64,000 bases of DNA from Cryoendolithus antarcticus (lineage: Eukaryota; Ascomycota; Dothideomycetes; Cladosporiales; Cladosporiaceae): the NCBI GenBank assembly GCA_002077065.1, contig NAJO01000021.1:682001-746000 (forward strand), read 5' to 3'. Position numbers and translations under genes: made by a program. Shown piece after piece: positions 1 to 12,762 of this stretch. A model generated the notes under the pieces. It made no database searches and was not told the DNA's origin. It was given only the letters and a program-made list of their open reading frames with translations. The stretch's first letter is position 1. Every line of letters begins with the position of its first letter.

Positions 1-43
1 CTCGAAAGAATGTCCATGCGCGGTTCGCATCCCACGTGAGAGT

Positions 44-1249
44 ATGGCTGTCAGTGGCACTGCGCCTACTGGCGCTACAGATGCCGTGCTAAAGCCTTCA
101 GATCCAGTGCCCGATAATGCAGTGCCGGTCAAAGGGTTGGATTTTGACGATTTCAAAGATCGAGATGTCTCCGTCGCGGAGATGGTGCAGAGTATGGGCC
201 ACATGGGCTTCCAAGCCAGCGCAATTGGGAAGGCGGCGGAGATCATTAACGGGATGGTATGTAGATTTCTGTATGAACCTTATTCTACCCTTGTTCACCA
301 GTGCTGAAGGAGTGTGACAGCGAACATGGCGCGACCCCGAGACTAGGGACAAGACTACTATCTTCCTAGGCTACACAAGCAACTTGATCTCGTCTGGACT
401 TCGCGAGACCCTGCGCTGGCTCGTCCAGCACAAGCACGTCTCTGCTATCGTCACTACAGCCGGTGGCGTGGAGGAGGACTTCATCAAATGCCTCGCGCCC
501 ACATATCTCGGCTCATTTTCAGACGACGGCGCAACTCTGCGCAAGCAAGGCATGAATCGCATCGGGAATCTCCTGGTCCCTAATAGTAACTACTGCGCCT
601 TCGAGGACTGGGTGGTGCCAATCCTCGATACCATGCTCGAGGAGCAAGAAGCCTCCATGACCCACAAGGAGCCTCTGCACTGGACGCCATCCAAGATGAT
701 TGCTCGACTGGGCAAGGAGATCAACGACGAGCGATCAGTCTACTACTGGGCTTACAAGAACGAAATCCCAGTCTTCTGCCCCGCCTTGACAGATGGCAGT
801 CTCGGCGACATGCTTTACTTCCACACCTTCAAGTCCTCTCCTGCTCAGCTACGCGTGGATATTGTTGAAGACATCCGCAAAATCAACACGATCGCCGTAC
901 GTGCGAAGCGTACAGGTATGATCGTGCTGGGAGGTGGGATCGTCAAGCACCATATTGCAAATGCAAACCTGATGCGCAATGGTGCTGAGAGCGCAGTGTT
1001 TGTCAACACGGCGCAGGAGTTTGATGGCAGTGATGCTGGCGCGAGACCAGATGAGGCGGTCAGTTGGGGGAAGATCAGAGTGGGAGGGGAGAGTGTTAAG
1101 GTCTGTTTCGAGATTTAGGGATGCAAGGCTCCTCAAATTGATTGCTGACTGAGATGCAGGTCTATGCTGAGGCCACTATCGCGTTTCCACTCATTGTCGC
1201 TGCCACATTTGCCAAGAATGAAAGGAAGGCTGAGCAGAATGCGGCCTGA
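44..1249 (+). CDS. DYS1: Deoxyhypusine synthase (3 exons)
   Basis: This enzyme transfers the aminobutyl group of spermidine to a lysine of eIF5A, the first step of hypusine formation, in the cytosol. The exons are 44-256, 321-1100 and 1160-1249, giving 360 residues against about 370 in the human enzyme. The introns are 64 and 59 bp (gtatgt...cag and gtctgt...cag, with a GCTGACT branch point in the second). Family motifs are visible in order: [68 protein letters not shown] and [13 protein letters not shown]. The lysine in WGKI corresponds to the catalytic lysine that forms the enzyme-spermidine intermediate. Splicing into exon 3 restores the conserved [17 protein letters not shown] ending. The start is the first ATG with a plausible N-terminus, and only 43 bases of upstream sequence are in the window. 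Confidence 0.95.
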
Positions 1250-1827
1250 CGGGCTCAGAAGAGATGCCTGGCTGCGGAATAGGCTAGTACTGGCGATATC
1301 GACGGCTCGACGACGCGTTATCCGGATACACACGCAAGTTGTTCATGTACAGATACGACTATGCACACTGTTGGAGACGGTGTGTGGAAGATCAATAGCA
1401 AAGGTACGTTCGTTTTCTTCGTGCTGGCACATGAAAGTAGGCGGCCTCAGATCCATGCGGGAACGCGGGTAAGGCTGCTTATCGCTTATCTTAGCGGCGA
1501 TCGCTCGGAGCTGTACATCAACACCTGCATGCTTGCTGTTGGCAGCCTTACCTTATGCTCGGATGTGGAACTCTTCCACCAACAGCCACACAATCACCAT
1601 TCGAGCCCTTCACTGCATTGTCATCTATCATGTGTCATTCGCTAAGACACTACGACTAGACCTCACGCTTCCACGTTCTAAGAGCCAAACAAACGCCGGT
1701 CGGTTGGCTCGATCACATGCACCTCGATTAGCTTCCACTGGAAAGGTCGGAGCAGGAGGCAGCAAGCAGACAGCAAAACACACTAGCATCCAGGACTCTA
1801 TCGCTAGATCTTACCGGCGTATCAATT
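1250..1827. other. Intergenic region, DHS 3' side / RING gene 5' side
   Basis: These 578 bp lie between two genes on the same strand. The open frames here are short and overlapping and look like chance. The region must hold the DHS 3' end and the promoter of the MATH/MORN/RING gene. I see no repeat or RNA gene. Confidence 0.6.
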
Positions 1828-4662
1828 ATGGACCCAGCTAATGCTGCTCTGCCTGTAGCTGTTGGCTTTGACCCCATCATGGGCTTTCCACTGGGTGCGG
1901 ACGGCGAGCCTCTCGGAATGGATGGTGCCCCATACGACCGCGAGTCAGTTGTCCGACTCAGGCAGCAAATGCTAGAGACAGGCGTACGTCAGGTTACACC
2001 ACCCGGCGCCTACGCTTTTGCTCCCCGGCCCGATGCTGCAGCCAGAGCCATCCCTCCAGACTTCGATCACGATTGGAGTCCACCTCGGATCCCACGCGAC
2101 AGCGAAGCAGGTGATCCGCGTGGTGAAGGTGCTCCCGCATCACAGCAATCAGGTAATCTGGATGGGCAAGAGCAGGACGGTCAGGAGGACGAGCAAGACG
2201 ATGATGACGAAGATGAAGATGATGGCGAGGAAGACAGGGGAGAGGGCGATCCCAGATATCCGTGGTACCCAATACAAGAGGACGAATCCGCACCATGCGA
2301 AGACGAAGTGAAGTACATCGAGTCGAAGGAGGAGCACAGCGCCTTGGAGCACAAGTACTGGGCTGCGGAGACGTACTTCGACCCCAAGGATCCCGAGGTC
2401 CGGCCTGGGGTTGATGGGCGCATCGACTGGGCTGTGAACAACTTCAACGGCACGAAAGAGAAGCCAAATAAAGAACTACTCATGAAGTCACCAGTCGTTC
2501 ACATCGGAGGTTACGACTGGCAGATCAAATTGTACCCTAAGGGCAACCGGACCGACTTCTTGAGTGTATACGCCGAAAATTTGACGGTCTTGGACGTCAA
2601 GGCCTTCCCAGCGACGGAGGCGCTCACTGATCCGGCGCTTCCGATCCTCTCAAGCATGCCAGTACCGAACAAGCGCCACTCTGTGGCCGCGCAGGTGGGT
2701 GTTATTATGTACAATCCCAATGAGCCACGCGTACACGAGTTCAAGTCAGATGCACACCAGTTCCACAGCCTCTCTGCAGACTTCGGCTGGAAGTACTTCT
2801 CACGTGAACCCCGCTACGAGTTCCACGTCCGACGGCACGGCCAGCGTCAAGCGATGCTTCGGGGTGATAAGCTGGCGTTTACGGCATACATTCGGATCTT
2901 GGATGACCCGACTGACTGCATGTTCGACCGCAGTTTTCCAAGCGTCGACACGAGCATGTATGTCCTGAATCTAAGACCATTCGAGTCGTTATCTGCGCAG
3001 ACAGCTGCTCTTGTGCTGCTCTTCCACCTGCGTCCATTCCGTCATATCCTCTACAAGCACAGATCAGGCGATCTCCTCCAACTCCTCCAAATCTGCCTGG
3101 AAAAGTTCATGAGCAGGAGATTGAAAAAGAAGCATCTGCGGAACTCACCGCTACCAGATGGGCGCGATGTAGTTGAAATACTGCAGAAGATCAGGATGAG
3201 GCTACAACAGGAGAGCTCATCTGAGGTTGCTTCTGCATTCGATAAGCTGTTTGCGTCCCTCAATCCTGATCAGCTTCCTGTCTGCAGCAACCGTCTCAGG
3301 ACAGCGGACTGCAGCTCGGTTATTGAAGCCGTGCAGAAGATTCCATCACAGCCGCACACCCCTCAGGTCCTGATGATGGAGCTGGAGCGTCACAGGTTCG
3401 ATAAAGAAACGCGCAAGTGGGAGAAGATTAAGAACACTGTAGCACTCGACGACGTGGTCCAAGTGGGAGGCTATGAGTACCAACTGTATGGATTCGTCAC
3501 CCACGGAGGTGTGCTCGGATCGTCGGACTTCACCTCATACATCCGTCCGCACGGGTGTGGTACTAAGTGGTATTCTTACCAGCAGAATCAAGTTCTCGCA
3601 ATGACGCAGAAGCAAGCAAAGCCTGAGCTGCGTGGGCCAGCGCTGCCATCGAAGACTGCCCAGCTTTTCGACATGTCGCACAGACCTGCTCCGACGGAGC
3701 TGAGGGACGAAAATGAAGTGGCATATCTCACGATGTACGTTCGCAAAGACATTTGGGATCACACGTTCGAGCGTGTGAGTGCAGAGAAATGGGACATCCC
3801 AGATAAAATCCGCAAATCAAAATCTGCTCCAGACGCGAAAGCGGGCGGAGAAAAGGCTAAGAGTCCAGCTACCAGCCAAGATCCAGAGAAGATGCTCGAG
3901 TCTCTGGTCGATTTGAGAGGAGTTGAAGCGATTCCGGATGTTCAACCCTTAGTGGTGCCTGCTCCACCTATGGCCCTCAACGTCGACGACCTCATGGATG
4001 GCGACGACGTAGTCATGAGTGACGCGGAGAACGACGGCTCGCAAACGCCAATACGCTTCGACCGCGTATCCCACGGCGCCGGCACAATGGTCCACCCAAC
4101 TACCAGCGCCGCTCGCTCCTCGCAAGCATCCCCGCAACCCAGTCCCTACGTCCACAACCTAACCATACAACATACCATCGACTTCTTCGGCAGCGAACAC
4201 TACACCGGCTCAGTCCTTATCAATGGCCTCACACCGCACGGCAAAGGCACCAAGATCGACACCAACGGCGACCAATACACCGGCATGTTCAATCACGGCA
4301 TGTACATGGACGAAGGTAGCATTATCTACGCCGCCACCGGCGACACTTACACTGGTCTCTGGGCTTACAACGATCATCACGGCGAAGGGACCTACACCGA
4401 AGCGGCTTCCGGCAACGTCTACGAAGGCGGCTGGAAAGAAGGGCGTAGGCATGGGAAGTTCGTGCTGAGAGGCGAGGTCACGGAGGAGGATAAGGGAAGG
4501 TGTCAGATTTGCTACGAGGGCGAAATGAATACTGCTTTTTATGATTGCGGGCATGTGGTTGCTTGTAAGGAGTGTGCGGCAAGGATTGACAGTTGTCCGG
4601 TTTGTCGGAAGCGGGTGGTGGCGAGGGTGGAGCTGTTTGGGGTGAAAGTGAGGATTGAGTAA
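1828..4662 (+). CDS. MATH-like / MORN-repeat / RING-finger protein, putative E3 ubiquitin ligase
   Basis: This is a single exon of 944 residues. From the N-terminus I see a low-complexity region with an acidic run at about 115-138. A MATH-like segment begins near 220 (HIGGYDWQIKLYPKGN, then DFLSVYAENL). A second similar segment begins near 545 (VQVGGYEYQLYGFVTHGG). MORN-type repeats follow at about 787-885 (HYTGSVLINGLTPHGKG, QYTGMFNHGMYMDEG, TYTGLWAYNDHHGEG, VYEGGWKEGRRHGKF). A C-terminal C3HC4 RING starts near 891 (CQIC, CGHVVACKEC, CPVC). The complete zinc-ligand set predicts ubiquitin-ligase activity, and MATH modules usually bind substrates. MORN repeats often contact membranes or mediate scaffolding. 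Filamentous fungi have large proteins labelled 'MATH and UCH domain', which this resembles. I see no catalytic protease residues. The substrate is unknown. Confidence 0.85.
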   Translation: MDPANAALPVAVGFDPIMGFPLGADGEPLGMDGAPYDRESVVRLRQQMLETGVRQVTPPGAYAFAPRPDAAARAIPPDFDHDWSPPRIPRDSEAGDPRGEGAPASQQSGNLDGQEQDGQEDEQDDDDEDEDDGEEDRGEGDPRYPWYPIQEDESAPCEDEVKYIESKEEHSALEHKYWAAETYFDPKDPEVRPGVDGRIDWAVNNFNGTKEKPNKELLMKSPVVHIGGYDWQIKLYPKGNRTDFLSVYAENLTVLDVKAFPATEALTDPALPILSSMPVPNKRHSVAAQVGVIMYNPNEPRVHEFKSDAHQFHSLSADFGWKYFSREPRYEFHVRRHGQRQAMLRGDKLAFTAYIRILDDPTDCMFDRSFPSVDTSMYVLNLRPFESLSAQTAALVLLFHLRPFRHILYKHRSGDLLQLLQICLEKFMSRRLKKKHLRNSPLPDGRDVVEILQKIRMRLQQESSSEVASAFDKLFASLNPDQLPVCSNRLRTADCSSVIEAVQKIPSQPHTPQVLMMELERHRFDKETRKWEKIKNTVALDDVVQVGGYEYQLYGFVTHGGVLGSSDFTSYIRPHGCGTKWYSYQQNQVLAMTQKQAKPELRGPALPSKTAQLFDMSHRPAPTELRDENEVAYLTMYVRKDIWDHTFERVSAEKWDIPDKIRKSKSAPDAKAGGEKAKSPATSQDPEKMLESLVDLRGVEAIPDVQPLVVPAPPMALNVDDLMDGDDVVMSDAENDGSQTPIRFDRVSHGAGTMVHPTTSAARSSQASPQPSPYVHNLTIQHTIDFFGSEHYTGSVLINGLTPHGKGTKIDTNGDQYTGMFNHGMYMDEGSIIYAATGDTYTGLWAYNDHHGEGTYTEAASGNVYEGGWKEGRRHGKFVLRGEVTEEDKGRCQICYEGEMNTAFYDCGHVVACKECAARIDSCPVCRKRVVARVELFGVKVRIE

Positions 4663-5503
4663 AGGGCAGCGGAGATACTCCTCGAGGCGGTGTCGACGGA
4701 GTGTGATTTCTGGGATGTCATGGTGTCGACGGAGTTTTGCGGAAGTGAGCTCAACATCGAAAACCACGGTTGAAGGCGATGAGGGACGACGGGTTCGGGT
4801 ATCGCTGGGTCTTTCTTTGATCATTACAGGTGCAGGCGGTAAATACATGATATCCCCGGGGGCGATGCATGCAATGGTGTACCTTCATCATAGAAAATTG
4901 CAAATACTCCCACCATTTCCATATCGTGCCCAAGAGACGTCCATCCTGGATATTATATATATCCATACTCAAACAAGGATGTTGCAAGTGGAGCGATGAC
5001 TCTAGCATTCAAGAGCGCACGACGACGACCATGACTGCTCGGCCTGTCGATGAGATAGGTTGAGATTGGTGCCTAAAGTGCTGCTCACAAAAGCTGTGAT
5101 GAGGAGAGGACGATACGTGTAAAACTATGCGCAGGCCTGTGAGACTCTCGTCTCCCATTGTGTAGTGACAAGCATGGTGAGCCAGAGCGGAGACTGAGCA
5201 TGATGAACTACGCACTCTACGGTACCTGTCAGTGGACGCGACAATTTATGGGCTCATAGGGTCGTTTAACAGATCAGGCAGATATACCCATCCGACCACA
5301 GGACGAAGACAAGACAAAGAATTATGGATGAAACTTGTGAGCTGATGAAGTTGTGTGAAGTATACTGCATTTGCGACGATCGCAGGCAGAAGCTAGCTAT
5401 TGACCAACCCCCCGACCCCGACAGCAGCATCAGACTACTCAACAAGTCGAGTTATACAACCCGTCAATGTCCTGTTCCTGTCCACATGATATACGCAACT
5501 TCT
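4663..5503. other. Intergenic region between convergent genes
   Basis: These 841 bp separate the stop codons of the RING gene (plus strand) and the sugar transporter (minus strand), so the region holds two 3' ends. No open frame here has protein-like composition. I see nothing further. Confidence 0.6.
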
Positions 5504-7199
5504 CTAGAACACCGACCCCTTCCTTTCGACGTCCTCGACATTGAGGTCCATCTTGTCGCCCTTGAGGCCCATCTGGCTGGCGAAGGTGGAATGCGGCTTC
5601 CACTTGGCGGAGGTACGCGGTGTGGTCTCGGCCATCATCTGGTCGACTTGCTCGAGCGACAGACCCTTGGTCTCGGGCACGAGGAAGAAGGCGTACACGA
5701 AAGCGCACGTGCAGAGGCCACCCCAGATGAAGAATACTGAAGACTTGAGGTTGCCCTCGTTCTCGCCGACCATGTAGGGGGTGATGACAGCGATGATGGT
5801 GTTCCAGAGCCAGTTGGAGGCGGTGGAGAGAGCGACACCGCGAGAGCGGATGGGCAGAGGGAAGATCTCGCCAATGACGATCCAGGCACCCGGACCCCAG
5901 GTGGAGGCGAAGAAGAAGATGAAGATGGCGATGAAGGCGACCTGGGCGTTGACGGCGGAAAGGTTGATGGCGCGGGTGTCGCCGGCTGCGTTGACGAAGG
6001 TCTTGTTGAAGCCGACAGTCACACCGATGATGGCGACAAGGAACTGGCAGATCAACATGCCGAGGGCGCCCCACACGAGCAGCGGGCGACGACCGAACTT
6101 CTCAACAGTGTAGAAGGAGATCGGGGTCGAGCAGACGTTGACGAGGGTGAAGATCAGGGAGATCAGGAAGGGGTTGGCGATGGCGCCGGTCGATTGCAGG
6201 AAGGGCGTGGAGTAGTAGAAGATGAAGTTGACACCAGTCCACTGTTGCATCATCTGCAGGGATGTACCGAGGATAGTCTTGCGCAAGTTGGAGTTCGACT
6301 TGAAGACGGAGCCGGAGAAGCAGTTGGCCCAACCAGTGAACCAGCTGCCAGCGGGGATGATGGATCGCTCGTACTCCTCGTTGGCAATGATCTCGGCGAG
6401 CTCAGCCTCGATGTACTCGCTGTCACCGGGCTGGCCACGAAGGCGGGCGAGGGCGTTGCGAGCCTTCTCGACACGTCCACGCTTGACGAAGTAACGGGGC
6501 GAGTCGGGAAGCAGCATGAGGCCACCACCGAGGATCAGACCCCAGGCGAACTGGATACCGATGGGAATGCGGTAGCTGCCGGAGTCGGGGCGGTTCTGCG
6601 TGGCATAGTTGACACAAGAAGCGACCAAAATACCGATGGTGATGCAGAACTGGTATCCAGCGACGAGCGCGCCACGGACCTTCTTCGGGCAGATCTCGGA
6701 CATGTAGAGGATAACAATGGCGGACTCGAAACCGACACCGAGACCTGCGACGAGACGACCGGCGACGATGCAACCAAGACCCTTTGATTCAGCGATTTGG
6801 ATAATCACACCTGAAAGAGTTGTGAGTACAATGATGAGAATTTCCATTTTGGTGCGCAGATGACATACCGACGATGTAAATAGCGCAGCCCATAATGACA
6901 GTCCATTTGCGACCGATCATGTCAGAGACATCACCGGCAATGATTGCGCCGAAGAAGGTACCAGCGGAGAGGATGGATGTGATGAGCGACAGGTTGCTGC
7001 CCTTGAGCGCGGTGGCGCCAGGACCCTCGACGAGCTCGATGAAGACCTTTGAACCCGTGACACCGTTGATGTAACCAGAGTCGTAGCCGAAGAAGATACC
7101 ACCGAACGACGCGAAGGCGCAGATGAGGTAGGCCTTCACCGTGACCGGCGCCTCGATGCGGTCGACATCGCCGGTCGCGGCGAGCGCACCGCCAGGCAT
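5504..7199 (-). CDS. MFS hexose transporter (2 exons)
   Basis: This is a plasma-membrane sugar porter of the major facilitator superfamily. Exons are 7199-6869 and 6810-5504, giving 545 residues. The 58 bp intron (gtatgt...tttcag) restores the reading YIVGVIIQIAESKG. Motifs include GYDSGYINGVTGSKVF in the first helix region, DMIGRKW, RLVAGLGVGFESA, LPDSPRYFVKRGR (D where PESPR is usual), QQWTGVNFIFYYSTPF, FGRRPLLVWGALG and the C-terminal PETKGLSLEQVDQMM signature. Twelve hydrophobic segments fit the length. The overall sequence resembles fungal high-affinity glucose transporters. The exact hexose and affinity cannot be read from sequence. The ATG at 7199 gives a short, family-typical N-terminus. 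Confidence 0.93.
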
Positions 7200-10100
7200 G
7201 GCTGCGTGTGCTGTTGCTTTGATGCGAGTAGGGCAGGGGTGTTACTCGATGCGCAGGTCTTGGTAGACTGCTTATGCTGATGAGGTAAGGTGGATGAGTG
7301 GTAGTAGGTGGAGCAGCAACACAAGAGGAACCAAGAGCGTGGTTCAAAAGAACTCGATCAACAACGCAACAGCGGCAGCAAGGACTTAAATGATGCGGCA
7401 GGCGCGTGACAGTGCGGAGGAAGCTTGGGCCATCACGTGCGGCGCTCAAATGCGCCTTCAATTGGTCTTTGTGGGTACCAACGCTAGCCGGCCTCCACTT
7501 CACTACACATTGGTGGCGTGCGCTAACGGCGCGGCTACCCCAGATGCGCGGAGTGAATGCACTGGGCGTGACTGGGCAAGCGAGCATTCTCTGTGGAAGG
7601 ATGCTACAAGATTACACTCGAGGCTGGCCGTGCTACCACATGGCGTTACACTGGGTCACAAGCCCCTGGTCGGCGTGGTAAAGCTGCGTGGAATGCATCG
7701 TTCTCCCGGCAGCACGTCTTACAGGGCTTCACTTTCACCAACCTCGTACTGGCACTGCATTACCAGAAATCCACATGGCAGAGCCCGTCGAGAGCAGCGC
7801 TCGCAGCGAGCAACGCCAGGCGAGACTTGGACAATGCTTAGGCTAAGTTTTCCCCCAAGTCACATGTGTCGATCGACCAGCCACTCATGATGGCGCCCGT
7901 CGGCTTGCTTGCCGAGCTTGGTCCATCGAGCCCTCCTTTGGATGCCACCCGGCACTGCAAATTTGGCACACTTCTCTCCACCTATTCGCTGCTCATCGTG
8001 GACCGAGCGAGATCACGGTTGCGCTTTGTTGAATAATAGAGCGCGTTGCCATGCACCCGAGATGTCGCCAGACTCCAGTCCCTGCCGCATCGCTCGGCCC
8101 ACGCTGACGCCAGCCCGAACACTCGATGCGATGAGGGGGGCAGGTTCCCCGCAGCCGCGATTCATTAATCAAATGTGCATAACGTCGGCCGTGCCGCAGC
8201 GGAACTGCGCGTCAGGAAATCGTTGCGTCAGGATCGAGTCTTCACGTTCACTGTGCCAGTCTTGCATCGTGATTCCCATTCAACGGGATCGTACGGCTGG
8301 TTCTCGTATCCAGGATCACGGCTGGGATCGGCCTTCACGCCAGCTGTGACACACGCGTGCGACCTCCAGCCCTTCTAGATCGAGTCTCACCTTCTAGGCG
8401 CGGGTGCTATGCCGCTTGGGGTGCTGCAGCCCGAAAGCTTTGCGGCGCGTCGATCCGTCACGCCGTCCACTGGGGGTCGTATGCATTTCGCGTCGCGGGT
8501 CAAGCAGTCGAGACCTGACTCTAGTCCACTAGACTCAATCTTACAACCACGTTGTTGGGACGCCTTGTGCAGCATTTGAGATCTTGGAGCTACCGTTTGA
8601 TTACTTGCATGACGATATGTCTTTCGGCGGCGTGGCTCGAAACGATGACAGACGCACAATTTTGAGCTCATCACCTCGGCCGCGCCCTGGCCATCTGCGA
8701 GAAAAGCTTGAAACGTGAGATGACCTCTCCGGGCGCCCACTTCGGGACGATTATCGGCCGACCTTTGCGCTCTATTCGTGCATGATGGCCACATGGCTGC
8801 GCTCAAAGGACCACTGCGAATACGGCAAGGCAAGCATGGCACGAGCAACATATCCGCATCGATTCCACATGTCACCAGCGCGATCATCCGCTTCGGGATG
8901 CTGCTCCGCATGAGGTGGCACAGGAGCTGTAATAACGTTGCAGGTAAGCGCCAAGTCGATTCTTTAGGGTTTGCGACATCACGAGTCGTCAAATCTTGTG
9001 CGACTGCGATCATGTGCATGGTGCTGGAGGCCGGCTTTGTCCAGCAATATAGACCACGCGGTCGCCACGTGAAGGCCTTTTCGTGTCCTTGACCTTTGTT
9101 TATCATTCTCACCTCAGCCGCTGTCACGCGCTGGGTGCTCACCATCGCCGCGATGGTGCGATATTTCGGTCAGCATCCGCCGCCGCGGTACAGCCGAACG
9201 CACTGATCTCTAGTCCGCTTTGCCTCCAGCAATTTCTGCTCGCGCTCCACGCAACTCCAGTATTTGCACTCCACCACTCTCCGCCTGGGATCTGGATCTC
9301 AGGCGATGCCCACAGGTGCCGCCCACGAGCTCCGCTGCCTCTGGATGGGGGTTTGGAGTGCTATCGCATGAACTTCGGGTAAAATGAGCGACTGCCGTGG
9401 ACCCATCGATATGGTCTCTTGGCTGACAAGTACACTGCAAGCTGCATATGCTCACGTGGTCTATCGTCCTCCCGAGCTGATCCTCTAGGTTCGATGAGCA
9501 TAATAAGTGCATCCTCCATGTTCAAGTGCTGGTGAGGGAAATAGAGCATGCCCTAAACTCGCATCCAGGTGTCCCGAGTAACAACTGCCGATCATCTGCG
9601 GCTCCGATCGCCATGACTCGAACTTAACGGTCCCCGAGCACAGATGGAAGATCTTCGGATGTGGGCAAGGTGTTCCAGTTTCCAATTTCTCCGGAGCTGT
9701 CGACATTCGCCTGCAAAACTCCGAGTGTAAGCAGCAACGAGTTGTGGCAGTTGCGTGCGGCGTGCGAACGCTCATGGTGGATAAAGGTAGGCGGAACACA
9801 CGCGGAACTTCAACCACCACATTGCGCATCGGGTACATGTAACTCTCGACAGGCAGCGCGACCATGCCACACGCAACTTCCCTGGTTCTTCAACAGCCCA
9901 GCATTGCGACCTGACCATACTGAAGTGCAACCCTCTCAAGCCTCAGAGAAAGTACGAGGTGAGCATGATTCTCAAATCCATTCTTTTCGTCTCTGTTGCT
10001 CTTAGTCATGCGTACGCTCACATATTCTTCCACTTCCACATGTTTACCATCATCACGAGAAGTGCGAAGAGCAGGTGCGATTGCACGCAAAAAGCATAGA

Positions 10101-11284
10101 ATACCACAAATATGTCTATGATCTGGCGTCACGCAATCCTGGCGCGCACGAATGGACTGAAGTACTAGTAACGCCTTGCTGCCCCTAAACAGCGGAGGTG
10201 CACAGTTCCGTAACCCTTCACGTATACCCGCTACCAGTAAGATCTCTACCGTCAATCTTGCCAGTGAATTCAAGGTCGACTCTCTGCGCAACTTCACACG
10301 CTAGCAGTAGGATCTCGACGCGGAGAAGACGAGGAAGCTTAACGCACTGTATCAATTTGACAAGTAGTACGGAACCTAATGCCTTCATGATCGCAATCCA
10401 GCCCACGCACCGGATAAAAACGCAGTGCTTACATTCGCAAATTGATACGCATCACACGAAGAAAGCCCCTGTCTGGCGAAAGACTGCCAGCCCACCATCT
10501 TGATGACACAACGGAGCGGGCGCTAGAAGTGCACGCGTCACGCTCCGGGTACCTCGACTACGATCGTATGAAGCAAGGCATCATTGGCATTCACGGCGTG
10601 ACCGCGAGCTGGTTCGACGAGCTTACGAAGACTGCGAGGAGATGGAGTCGTTACATTTGTGCCGAAGTCTAAGCTGCTAGGATTGAACATCCCGGAGGCC
10701 GTCATGGCCCTATTCAACGTTCCTGGGGGGTGATCAGCATTGGCGTGCCCTCCACTCTCCTTCGATCGCGGTCAGGAACGTCTCCTGCGACTAAGTTTTA
10801 ATTTCAGTTAGTAGATTGGGACTTTAAACACGCGAAGGTTTGGTCGTGACTGTAACGAGGATCGGGATCTGCTACATGTACTTAGGCCTTGTCTCCTGCG
10901 GGGATTCGCGGCGCAGATTCTTCGATCAGTATGAAGTTGCAGATGTCCGGTAGCGGCAGAATCGCGGGCGTAGTATTCCTCGTGCTCCTAATAGGCGATA
11001 TGGTTCAGGACTAGCTAATCAGGCATTCGACCTGCAATGGTCAGATATTGATGCTAGATGAGTCGTGGTGCTCGAATATAATCTGAATTGACGAGAATAA
11101 TGCCTGACTACACGGCTTGGTAATCGATATCGTTGCTCGACATGGTCGAGATTTGGTCTCGTCAGTGAACTTGGGTTTAGCTATCGGGCCTCACCAACCG
11201 CAAAGACTCATCGGTTGTTCTCGGCAGTAGCAGTGCATTGAGCTTCATTGGGTATCGGATCGCTATGTACAGCATCACCACACA
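7200..11284. other. 4.1 kb region with no supportable gene
   Basis: This is the longest gene-free stretch in the window. It lies upstream of the hexose transporter and downstream of the UPRT gene. Several open frames exist, the longest being 252 codons on the minus strand (9145-8387). They are rich in Arg, Cys, Ser and Pro, lack recognisable motifs and overlap other frames. A shorter frame at 10442-10672 has somewhat protein-like wording (HLDDTTERALEVHASRSGYL) but begins at a TTG and has no partner exon. It may be a gene relic. The part from 10750 to 11200 looks more AT-rich. I find no terminal repeats or transposase or polymerase motifs. Confidence 0.5.
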
Positions 11285-12205
<921 letters not shown>

Positions 12206-12762
12206 GATGGTGGTGGGGGTTTTTGTGTTCCGGACGAAACTTCTGGTACTGTAGGCTGGAGGTAGGATTACGCTCTCCAAGTGTTTGTATGGCTAAGGCT
12301 TTATGTTGGGCACGCCTACAGTCCGAAGTGAGTCGACAATGGTTGAATCGAAGCTCGAGTCTAGCATTGAGATATAGAAGCACGCGAGCAAAGCACATTG
12401 GAAGTGGGGCAGCTCACGTCTAGGTTAGGGTTGAGACCGCCGCTTCCCGAACCGGAAGCTGTGACGCCATGCTTGTTTCAGGCGTGGGCGCGTGGGATGC
12501 GACAAGTCTCGCGGACTGTCTGACTTCACTGGCAACAATCGCCTCCTGTCCATATTCTGTGTGCTCTGACTGGTCCTCCGCTCCCTCGCAATACCGAATG
12601 AGTGAGTGATAAATTGCCACGATCTCGCCCGTAATGAAATCTTGGTCGTTGCGTCCAGCATTCTCGACGGCACAATGTTGTCCAAGACCTTGACTGGAGT
12701 GTCATGATCTTTGCTCTGGAGGCAACAGTGCTCTTGCTTGAGGTGTTGCAGTATACTCGAAC
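12206..12762. promoter_or_regulatory. Divergent promoter region, UPRT / WAPL
   Basis: These 557 bp lie between the start codons of two divergently transcribed genes and must contain both promoters. I recognise no specific binding site. Open frames here are antisense or chance. Confidence 0.5.

Noticed and set aside
8387..9145. 252-codon ATG frame on the minus strand in the 7-11 kb desert
   Set aside because: Rich in Arg, Cys, Ser and Met with no motif, and it overlaps open frames on the other strand. It looks like a chance frame in GC-moderate noncoding DNA.
9481..9500. GGTTCGA-like tRNA B box
   Set aside because: No CC after the box, no A box at a suitable distance and no acceptor stem pairing that I could find.
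11009..11111. Short inverted repeat (tcaggcatt ... aatgcctga) suggesting a small transposon
   Set aside because: Only about 9 bp per arm, no target-site duplication and no internal coding sequence.
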